A DNA stretch of 64,000 bases. Origin: Pempheris klunzingeri (Eukaryota > Chordata > Actinopteri > Acropomatiformes > Pempheridae). Of this stretch, positions 55,201-64,000 are shown piece by piece. Location: NCBI RefSeq assembly GCF_042242105.1, contig NC_092013.1, forward strand, positions 11,153,618 to 11,217,617, read 5' to 3'. Position numbers and translations under genes: made by a program. The notes under the pieces are model-generated. The model did not search any database. It was not told the origin of the DNA and saw nothing but the letters and a program-made list of their open reading frames with translations. Every line of letters starts with the position of its first letter. Position 1 is the first letter of the stretch.

Positions 55201-55567
55201 CCTTTAATACCTTTAATATCTTTCAAGTTCACTGAAAGTATATTGTTAAAGCCACATGTCTTTTTTTTGTCAAAGCTGCACAGCAGTAACTTATGAGAAA
55301 CATGCACATTAGAAATGTGCATCTTACTTTCAAGGTTGTGTTATTTGAACAAAATTCTACCTGGCTCATTTTGTGACTAGTTGTGTTTTGTTGATTTCAG
55401 ATCCCTCCAAAGACATCTTCATCACCCTGGAGGACAAGAAGGTTGCTGTGCCTCAGGGCAAGCTGATAAATCAGCCCCAGTTCTCAGAGAGCTCCTTCTG
55501 CAACAGTGAATATGTCATCTACAAGGAGAGCCAGTGTCGCCTTCGCTACCTGCTCGAGCTTAACTAG
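52247..55567 (+). CDS. parp3: Poly/mono(ADP-ribose) polymerase 3
   Basis: Ten exons join in frame to 526 residues (human 533): 52247-52426, 52537-52662, 52985-53164, 53354-53492, 53991-54214, 54311-54466, 54578-54664, 54751-54928, 55030-55173, 55401-55567. All introns are GT-AG. Residues 1-50 are basic (PPKRR, GGKKAKEE), a likely nuclear signal. The WGR DNA-binding domain spans about 60-165 (WNRWGRV at 96-102, GEVGQSK). The helical regulatory domain covers about 185-310 (KKMPLGKLSKMQIAKGFQ, VLADIELAQ). The ART domain follows with LLWHGTN (His382), GRGIYFASE (Tyr412) and SEYVIYKESQCRLRYL (Glu508), so the H-Y-E triad is intact. PARP3 is activated by DNA breaks through WGR and ADP-ribosylates proteins and DNA ends in double-strand break repair. 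The start has A at -3; an upstream ATG at 52168 in another frame would overlap it if that leader is retained. The loop after SAGYV is shorter than I recall in human. Confidence 0.95.
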
Positions 55568-56448
55568 TTCAACTCAAGGAATGAAGCAGATCTTTTCAAA
55601 GAGACCAGTTTCTCATTCTCTCTATAAAAGGGGCTTCCTAAAAAGCTTGGCTGTGCTTTTTTCTTATAATAGAAATGGTTGTTATCTTTATTATTAGTTA
55701 TTGTGCAGATATTCCTACCATGATGCGTAAATGGCTCATACTTCTTTGTGCCTTATATTTTTCATACTAAAAAAATGGCCTGAGTGTGATAGACTGCATC
55801 TCACATAACTCGTGCTGACATACTGTATTTACTTTTCCCCTGTGTGATGAAAAAGATTACTTTTTCAATTCTTACTTGATTTTTCTTTTTAAATGTCTAA
55901 AAGGCCTCTCGATATTCGCACTGTTTTGTTTTCACCTCTCATCCTGCACCTTGTGCACTTTTTGACATCTCAGTTCTTTTGTGAGTGGTTTTACATGCTG
56001 CTTTATTTAATCAAAAATGGTAATACTAATATAAACCTGTCCTTCAGAAAGAAATATATATTTGATTTTCTTTGGAGTTACATGCTCCTTTTTTAATTTT
56101 AAGTGGTTGAGCAGAGGTAAAAAGAAATGGCACTCTATGCACAGATATGTTTACAGGCAAGAAGTACAAAGTGCAATTTGTGGAAAATATTGCAGCGCTG
56201 TTATTAATCGAATATTGTATTGAGCTGTGAGAAGGACTCTGAAATGCTTCTGCAATGTACAATAATGCAACATGTACTTAAGTTATGAGTGGCTTGAATA
56301 GCTAATTTCTTGCCCAGTTGGTCTTCTAGCTACATTACAAATGTCACCTTATGGTGTCAGTAATGAGCAACTCCCTGAGAAATGTAGTTTCTCAACAATT
56401 TTGCACATTTTTCCAAGAAATTACTTGAACCAGTGATTTGGTAATAAA
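55568..56448 (+). other. parp3: parp3 3' UTR
   Basis: AT-rich sequence from the TAG stop to the first good AATAAA at 56443-56448. It has no open frame of interest. Confidence 0.5.
56443..56448 (+). terminator. parp3: Candidate polyadenylation signal of parp3
   Basis: AATAAA in ggtaataaactaaag, followed within 40 bases by a GTTGC and T-rich stretch. A second hexamer lies at 56678-56683. Choice between them is by position only. Confidence 0.45.
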
Positions 56449-56677
56449 CTAAAGTGCCCCTCTAACTTGTTGCAATGTTTTTCCTCTTGGATGTTGATCT
56501 TGAAGACTTATATTCTTTTTGTTTACTTGCTATTTCAGGTGTTGTCCAGTATTGCAGGTTATGTGGTTGTCATTGTTTACTATGGCGATATGGTTTACTT
56601 GCATGGCAGTAACACATGTAGAAAAAGATGGTGATGAGGGTGTGTGAATGATTAAATAGTGTAGTCCTAAGAATGCA

Positions 56678-56683
56678 AATAAA
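56678..56683 (+). terminator. parp3: Second candidate polyadenylation signal of parp3
   Basis: AATAAA in gcaaataaacttc, 1.1 kb after the stop. Confidence 0.35.
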
Positions 56684-59159
56684 CTTCTACAGGGTAAACA
56701 GATTTATTAAATGTTTCAAAATTACAACCTGTGAAGCAAAATGGGAATGCATATTAACAAATAATCATGTTTTTGATATCACTCATTTTTGATATTTTGA
56801 GTTCAGACTATAATCCTGCTCTCTGACCTACACTGAGAGAAGAGTAAGTAATTAAAGCACTTTTACATAATTTAAAATGATCACCATAGAGTTAAATCAA
56901 AAATGCATTATATAAGCTGCCTTTTTACAACAATGAAAATTGTTTGTGATTCCTGAGGCATTGTATGGATTTACATTGACTTGACAGTATCTTTGGATGT
57001 TATGTTCGGCTCTTCGAAAAGCCCCCAGAAAGAATTATTTATCTATTTTTAATTCTGATCTCAGATTGCACTATAAGAATATAATCAACATAAGCACTAC
57101 TATTTAGTTACATTTGCATGACGCTTGGGTTTTAGGATAAAAATGTACAAGTCTAATAAGTGTTCTGACACTGCCAATCAGATTGTGGGGCTTTTTTACA
57201 TGTTTTGACACTAGTTAGCTCAAGGAAGCAGCTACAATTATGAGCCAGAACAAATAGACATTCTAGTTCAATTAACCCAGATAATTTGTTTTTTTTTGTT
57301 TGGAAGAAACATATATTATATACTTTGCACCAAGTCAAAATATTCAGGTAGGGTATTGGGATGTAGTCATATTAAGATGGGCCTTTTGGGTTTATTAATA
57401 TAGAAATGTTAGGGGACCACTGTCAAACACTGGTAATTGTGATGTAAAAAAAAAAATCCTGTGGGTGTAAATTAGTAAGCAATTTGTTGTAGCACATTTA
57501 GTTTAATTTCTACAACAGAACTCACTCCCTTATTTGTTGTAGGTGGAGCAGTTGTATTGCATAATGTTATAGTTGATCCTGATTTAAATAAATAAAACTG
57601 CTTAAATAAAGATACTGCATCAGGGTAAATCCCTGTCAAACTGGTGGAAATTAGGACCCAGGGAAGACTGAGCTCCAGAAATGGGACAGTGGAGTGTGTG
57701 TCTATTTGAAAAAAAAAAACTACCACACACAATACAATGTGTGACAGTCACTGCCATACACAGCACAGGACAGGAATGAGGGTGTTACTGGATGAGAGAG
57801 AGGAAGCATCATTTACAATCTAATGTAATCATGGAATCAGTGTTGAGCACTTCTTTAATTGGAGATGTACATGTGAGTCTGGACTGCTGGAGAAGAAGCA
57901 AACCTCAGACATTGACATAAGTGGACTTGTTGACATGGATTCTTAGTTGGAGAACTGACTCCTTTACTAAATAAATAAATAAAGGTGGACTTCTTCTGGT
58001 TTAGGCCAACATAAACATATGTGGAATTTCTGCAGGAGCTTTGTCAAGTCAGACCTGGTAAACCTGTTTGGTCTGAACTGTAGCACAAACAAAGAGTGGA
58101 TCATGGGTAAGTCATTTTATGCATGATCAATGCTGTATGCTGTATGTATGCTGAAATCCATACAAAATTTAATTTCAATCAACAGTCAATCAATAAATGA
58201 CCATACAATGAGATATGAGGGTATTGATAATTAAAATGGGTTTGTCTTATATTTACATTCTGCACACCATTCCTTACTGCAGACAGGATGAATGTCATGA
58301 ATTGATAATTTTCAAAAACACTTTTCTAGATAGGCCTTTTGGGGAAAGAAATAATTAGTTTAAACTGATTTAACCTGAATAACTATGATTATTAATATTC
58401 CCTGGAGCAGACTGTGACAAAGCAAAGTGATGAAAACCTTTGTCTTTAAAGTGCATAAATGTGCACTTAGAGCTTTTAAAGATGGAGCAGGCCAAAGCTT
58501 TGATTGCCTTTTAACTTGCCAGTGCTTGGCACTCTGACAGAAAGGACAAACTTGCATATTCCAGTATTAATGAATTTATAATATCACAATTAATTTTTGT
58601 CCATGTCATCACCAACTCACGTCCACTTAAGCTTTTGTTAACTCAGAAACGTCCTTTGGCTGTGTATGACGCCATCTGGCACAACACATCAGTTTGTTAC
58701 TCTTTACTCATGGATTCTTATTTCTTAGATATAATTCAAGGGTCAAAGACAATTAAGAGTGTCTAAAAGGAGAATTCACAGATGTACAAACAAATATATT
58801 GGACAGCAGTTGGACCTCAAACAAAAGCTCTCTGGAAAACCAGGATCACAGGTAATGAAACGCTCCGGCTACTGATGCGTGTCATTGCTTATTGTCCTCA
58901 CAACTCTTATCTTTAACAACAGAACAGAATGGCCCTCAAGGGGGCTAATACAAATTTTATGAAAACAAGGTAATTGCTTTATTTGACTAGTGTTTATATA
59001 CATATTATATATATTGAACTATTCCTACAAACTATATGGGTAGAGGTGATAGCATACAGTACTTAAAAAAAACATTGCTTTTTTAGTGGACAGATAAATA
59101 CACTTAAAATGTCTTTAACATTTTGTTTATAGATAACTATTTCTGTCTTTTCGACACAG
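56684..59159. other. Spacer between parp3 and gpr62, probably containing gpr62 promoter and leader
   Basis: AT-rich with no coding segment recognised. Donor-like sites occur at 58851 (atcacag|gtaatg) and 58969 (aaaacaag|gtaatt), either of which could end a gpr62 5' UTR exon joined to the acceptor cgacacag at 59152-59159. No repeat family was recognised. Confidence 0.4.
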
Positions 59160-59214
59160 GGCACCCACACAAAAAGGCATGCGAGATGCAAATGGAGAAA
59201 TCTATGAATGAATA

Positions 59215-60507
59215 ATGGCTGACAAGACTGGTCCCATGATAGCCTCTGTGCCAAATCAGTCTGTGGCAAATCTCACCACTGTCCCATGGGAGCCCAATCC
59301 TACGGTTCCAGCCAATGTGGCCGTCGTCACAAGCTCCCAGTCACAGATCAAGGACCTTTTTGGGTTGTTCTGCATGGTGACCCTTAACCTTATTGCTTTG
59401 TTGGCCAACACTGGTGTGATGGTGGCCATCGCTCGAGCTCCTCACCTGAAGAGGTTTGCTTTCGTGTGTCACCTTTGTGCAGTGGACCTGCTGTGTGCCA
59501 TCCTCCTCATGCCTTTGGGTATCATATCCAGCTCACCGTTCTTTGGCACCGTGGTGTTCACTGTTCTGGAGTGTCAAGTTTACATCTTTCTCAATGTTTT
59601 CCTCATCTGCCTGTCCATTCTCACCATCACGGCCATCAGTGTGGAGCGTTACTTCTACATTGTACACCCCATGCGTTATGAAGTCAGGATGACCATCAAC
59701 CTCGCTATTGGTGTTATGCTCCTAATCTGGGTTAAATCAGTCATTTTAGCTTTGGTCCCGCTGTTTGGATGGCCAGCTTATGGACATCAGAGCTCTATTG
59801 CTGCAGCTCACTGCTCTCTCCATGCGAGCCACAGTCGTCTAAGAAATGTATTTGCTGTGCTCTTCAGTGTGGTCTGTTTCCTGGTCCCTGCAGTTGTTAT
59901 CTTTGCTGTTTACTGTGCCGTGTACAAAGTAGCTCGTTCTGCAGCCCTGCAGCAAGTCCCTGCTGTGCCAACATGGGCAAATGTGAGCCCTGCTAAGGAT
60001 CGCTCAGACTCTATCAACAGCCAGACCACCATGATCACCACCACCCGGACTCTGCCCCAAAGACTATCTCCGGAGAGGGCCTTCACCGGAGGCAAGGCTG
60101 CCATGACTTTGGTATTCATTGTGGGACAGTTCTTGGTTTGTTGGTTGCCCTACTTCATCTTCCATCTGCAAATGTCTCTGACTGGCTCCATGAGGAGCCC
60201 TGGGGACTTGGAGGAAGCAGTCACCTGGCTGGCATACTCCTCCTTTGCAGTTAACCCATTCTTCTATGGACTGTTGAACAGGCAGATCAGAGAAGAGCTG
60301 ATAAAGTTTCGACGCTGCTGCTTGACCCAGCCGGCGGAGTTTGGGGCATCCAGCCATGAGGGCTCCTTTCAGGAGAACTTCCTCCAGTTCATCCAAAGAA
60401 CCAGCGGCACAGCTGAAACCGTGTCCAGCTCTGCCAGCTCCCGTCCCAGAAACACCTCAGACCAGGGGATAAAGATCCCTGGACAAATACCTGAGGAGCA
60501 CGCTTAG
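59215..60507 (+). CDS. gpr62: Orphan class A GPCR, GPR62 (GPR61/62 family)
   Basis: A single coding exon of 430 residues. N-glycosylation sites Asn14 and Asn19 precede seven helices at about 48-73, 82-105, 117-148, 160-184, 212-236, 294-320 and 334-354. Class A marks: Asp91 (2.50), Cys120 and Cys200 for the TM3-ECL2 disulfide, E144-R-Y in place of DRY, HPMRYEVRMT in loop 2, CWLPY in TM6 (309-313), NPFFY (347-351). The closest relatives I recall are GPR61 and GPR62, biogenic-amine-like orphans with constitutive signalling. GPR62 is preferred because parp3 lies directly upstream, as in human, and because VTWLAYSSFAVNPFFYGLL resembles GPR62. The tail (EGSFQENFLQF, then IPGQIPEE) is GPR61-like, so a GPR61 name from a sequence search alone is possible. 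The ATG has A at -3 and G at +4, and an acceptor at 59158-59159 suggests a spliced leader. Length exceeds human GPR62 (about 368) and is near GPR61 (about 451). Confidence 0.83.
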   Translation: MADKTGPMIASVPNQSVANLTTVPWEPNPTVPANVAVVTSSQSQIKDLFGLFCMVTLNLIALLANTGVMVAIARAPHLKRFAFVCHLCAVDLLCAILLMPLGIISSSPFFGTVVFTVLECQVYIFLNVFLICLSILTITAISVERYFYIVHPMRYEVRMTINLAIGVMLLIWVKSVILALVPLFGWPAYGHQSSIAAAHCSLHASHSRLRNVFAVLFSVVCFLVPAVVIFAVYCAVYKVARSAALQQVPAVPTWANVSPAKDRSDSINSQTTMITTTRTLPQRLSPERAFTGGKAAMTLVFIVGQFLVCWLPYFIFHLQMSLTGSMRSPGDLEEAVTWLAYSSFAVNPFFYGLLNRQIREELIKFRRCCLTQPAEFGASSHEGSFQENFLQFIQRTSGTAETVSSSASSRPRNTSDQGIKIPGQIPEEHA

Positions 60508-61915
60508 CTGATGAGTTATGGACTACAGTGCTAACATATAGGCCTTGTCAGTTTTTTATGTTTGCAGGCCATTTTTTTCCTATTGGAAAGGTTCACATTT
60601 TAAGTCTATTTTAACAATATTAACATGCCCATATGTACAGTGAAATGATTACTTGTCACCGTTATAATTCCTCATGTCTTTGCTGTCCTTTCAATCTAAG
60701 TGATGGGGAACAAAATCCATCATTGTTCTGTGCAAAAATCCCCACTTGATTTGGATGACTCAGTCTGCTTGTTTTCAACTGGATTTAAGGCGCATAGAAC
60801 AATGACTGTGGTTTTTGTTTCCCATCACTTATATTGAAATTTCTTTAAGAAAGAATCTCTTTGCTGCCAGTATAAACTAGAGGGACAATTACAGCAACCC
60901 ATCATTCTTCCAGTGTGCGAATGGACATGTCAGTACTGTTTTAAGGTAAACTTGAAAAACTATGTACCTATCCTCTACATACATCTTAAATTTCCCGTGC
61001 CTTTGATTGTCTAATGCAAGTAGGCTTTCTCATTTTAGGTCAAGGTGCTATGGATGCACTGTAACATGAAATATTGAAATAGTTTTGAATGTTCCCTGTG
61101 AATATTTTCCATTCTATATATTACAAATTGGCTCATTTTAATGACGTATCCAGATATGTTTTATATGTTTCTAAGATTGGAGTGTAACTACAATAACGAG
61201 GTCATGACTGAATGGATATTTAAATGTTGTATTGTATTTAATTAGGAACACTTTGTATTCCATATGAGAATGAGTTGGTTCCACTGTATCATTTTTCATG
61301 TCAGTAACAATATGTATATTCAAATGTTATACTGGCCACTGACTTTGTTGAACTTTAAAATATTGGATGTAAATGTTGCCAAGTGGTGGTCCTTAATATC
61401 TAAAGAATAACAGAGCACGAACACGGTGTTCTCCACAGTGCAAGGCGCTCTCATAAATCTGAGGGACAATACCTCAGAGTTCCTGCGTGCAGCAGATATG
61501 CTGATAGACGGAGAATGTCATCTGCCCACGTTGTCATGGAAATTGAGCGAGCCTGTGACTCACATAGCAATGAGCACCTTTCTGCTGGATTTATCCTTCA
61601 GCTTTAGATCCTGACTGGAGGCTACTAATTCAGGTTCATGTCTGTTTTTTCACATGCATACAGATTTCACACAGACTATAAGTTCAGACAGAGACTCATT
61701 AACATGTGAGTAGAGGCTGAGGGGAAGGTAACACAAGTGCCTGCGAATATGGACTGCTATAATAGTGATATGTGTACGGTGAGGCGGAGATAGTGAATTT
61801 ACAATGGCAATCATTACATGGCATTGATAATGCTCCGAGAGTGGTAACAAAGTGCTATTTTATGGCCTCTGCTGTTTGTATTAGTCTTTCACAAACAGAG
61901 GAAAAGACGAATAAA
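60508..61915 (+). other. gpr62: gpr62 3' UTR and flank
   Basis: AT-rich, no coding signal. The first plain AATAAA downstream is at 61910-61915, which would make a 1.4-kb 3' UTR; an earlier variant signal could be used instead. Confidence 0.35.
61910..61915 (+). terminator. gpr62: Possible polyadenylation signal of gpr62
   Basis: AATAAA in gacgaataaagaag. It is far from the stop and unsupported by anything else. Confidence 0.25.
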
Positions 61916-64000
61916 GAAGAATAGTGTGGTTACAGCAAATAACAGTGAACACCATTTTGCTGTATGGCGGTCACTAACTGGAGTATACACCACTTACATA
62001 ACTGTGATTGTGTATTTAATACTTTGAGGTAAATATGACACCAGAAGGACAAATTTTACATTATTCATCTGGTCCCACATAATTCAGGGCATGACAGCTG
62101 CTGACAACATAGGGTAAGAAATGTGCATGCTGAAATTTGAATTTCATAAACCCTTGTGTCCATACAATAACAACAATAGGGTTACATCAAAATATCAACT
62201 GGATCTAGATACAGCATTCATAAATCTCATACAAATGCAAATTAGGAGATGTTCAGGATGACCTCATATATCAGAAGGGCCTTTCAATCACTATCCATCA
62301 CACCACTATTCACAACATTCAGAGATGTGCATTTTCAACCTGAAATCTGAAATTATTTTTAATTAAAACAGATTAGAAAGACATGTACACGTACCAGAAA
62401 CATCTGGATGGACAGGTGTGACTGTTGCAGCTCAGCACCTTGATTACAAATTTAATGATGTTCCATGTGGGTAAGTAGAAAATAGCAGCATCTCAGCCTG
62501 GAAATTTAATTCCTCATGTTTAGGACCTGACACAGTATATACACAGTATGATGATGATATCAGAGAAGACAGTAGGAGCAAAGATCACTGATATTTCTGA
62601 TGTTTTTCTGTGCAGTGTTGCTACACAAGTATTCTAAGCTCATCAGCCCGAATAGCTGCAAAGGAAAGAGCACTCAGTCCAAAGTTAAAGATATCAAAGC
62701 CTAATCGGGGATAAACTGCTGAAAGACAAAACAGACAAGGCTCATGCATGGCAGCACACTTTGATGTCTTTTGCAGTTGGCAAGAAAAGAAAAGGCAAGT
62801 CATGAGGTCGTGAGGTGTATCCAGTCAGTAAATGCCTGCTTGTTTGAAATATAATTAGGAGTGAACAGATGGATTAAGGAACATTACATGGAAAAAAACA
62901 AAAGAGACTCTTGTTGTTAGTCAGGTTATGCCAGAAGATAATCTTATTGACCAGCATCCACTTTATCTGAACCTGTGACCTACGGACTCTTCGACATTTA
63001 TGATTTTTAAGGAGTTTTAAATATATATATATTTTACAATACCACTTCACATTAAAGCTTCATCGTCAGTGCTAGCAGCAGTTAATCTGTCAGAGTAACA
63101 AAATTGTATCACCATGAAAAGTAGGCAGATTTTTATATTTCGCCAAACCACCAGTATGAACACTACAAATGTAGTGTTTACATTCGTCTTCTGCTGGTTC
63201 AGTAAACCTTGTCAGACAGCATGCAGTGGCATGATCTGAGAACACTTGATGTTTTATTTTTGCAGAGACGTCAGGCACAATCACAACACAATACTGGGTG
63301 GTTCTTCATCGCCATGGTTTCCAGACATGCACACACCATTAATCACCTGCTAATCTGACCCTGTCTCCACTACACTATCACTGCAGCATTGCTGTGATTG
63401 GGAACACAAGCCACTTTGGTATTAGTGCAAGTACCAAGAAAATTATGTTTTTTTGTTTATTTTTAAACCACAAAGATAAACCATGGCCAACAGAGTGCGC
63501 TATACACCAGTGAATTCCCCTCCCTCCTCTTTGTTTGGACATCTCTGAAAAGAAGGCTTCTAGGAATTTTCAACACACTGCGAGATACGTGTTGTCTGCC
63601 AAATGTCTGGTCATGCTTTTTTCAAAAATGTGAATGATGTCTGAATGTAGAGATATTGGAGTCAGATTACTGTCTGTATGTGGAATGTCTGTGATCAGTG
63701 AAAATAAATATTGCGTTAACAAGCACAGTCTATAAACTAGAGATGAATGAAATATGCTGTGTATACGGCCAGATACATTTTTTCTGAATTCAATTATAGA
63801 GGAAAATGTGAAGGTTCAGTTGTTGACCAAGTAAGAAGGCATTGCACAGGTTTTCTGTGTGACTCCATGGCTGCATAGTGAAGGACAGCGTTGTGACAGA
63901 AAGTTGTCTATATGCACCAAAAAAGATGTACAAGGCTGGATAAAGCAGGCAACTTGAGACCTTGAGGAGCCCCTGAAGTCCAAGGTTCACTTTGTGTCAT
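61916..64000. other. Spacer after gpr62, nothing recognised
   Basis: No exon of the gene expected next in human (PCBP4) was seen on either strand. Open frames are short and without family resemblance. An AT-repeat-like patch lies near 63019-63031. Confidence 0.5.

Overview
This window is nuclear DNA from a ray-finned (teleost) fish, probably percomorph-like. The genes have vertebrate exon-intron structure with GT-AG introns and AATAAA polyadenylation signals, their proteins are close to human ones, and the spacers carry interspersed repeat families common in teleosts. I see no tRNA, rRNA, CRISPR array, bacterial operon or virus.

Four protein-coding genes lie on the + strand. (1) The 3' part of tex264, an ER-phagy receptor with its FEEL LC3-interacting motif: coding exons 6940-7111 and 14705-15069, 3' UTR to about 16.15 kb; earlier exons lie left of the window. 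(2) grm2, group II metabotropic glutamate receptor mGlu2: five coding exons from 31352 to 49744, 893 residues by my joins, and probably a GC-rich promoter with a non-coding first exon ending at 18943. (3) parp3, DNA-damage ADP-ribosyltransferase: ten coding exons from 52247 to 55567, 526 residues, catalytic His-Tyr-Glu triad intact. (4) gpr62, orphan class A GPCR: one coding exon, 59215-60507, 430 residues.

As I recall it, human 3p21 has TEX264, GRM2, (IQCF genes, RRP9), PARP3, GPR62, so this is an old conserved neighbourhood. That order supports calling the last gene gpr62 although its sequence is very GPR61-like. The four genes do not form one pathway; they share a location.

Between grm2 and parp3, the minus strand holds two open, splice-flanked segments (51809-51675 and 51220-51130) that could be the 3' end of an unrecognised gene divergent from parp3. 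This is the most interesting unexplained signal.

The rest is intron or spacer: microsatellites, a MITE with perfect 16-bp terminal inverted repeats, a dead R2-like LINE fragment on the minus strand (about 24.9-26.3 kb), a Tc1-like transposase scrap, several old teleost repeats and two strong hairpins (10920-10980, 28725-28769). Splice joins were made by eye from reading frame, GT/AG sites and remembered family sequences; no alignment or search was run.
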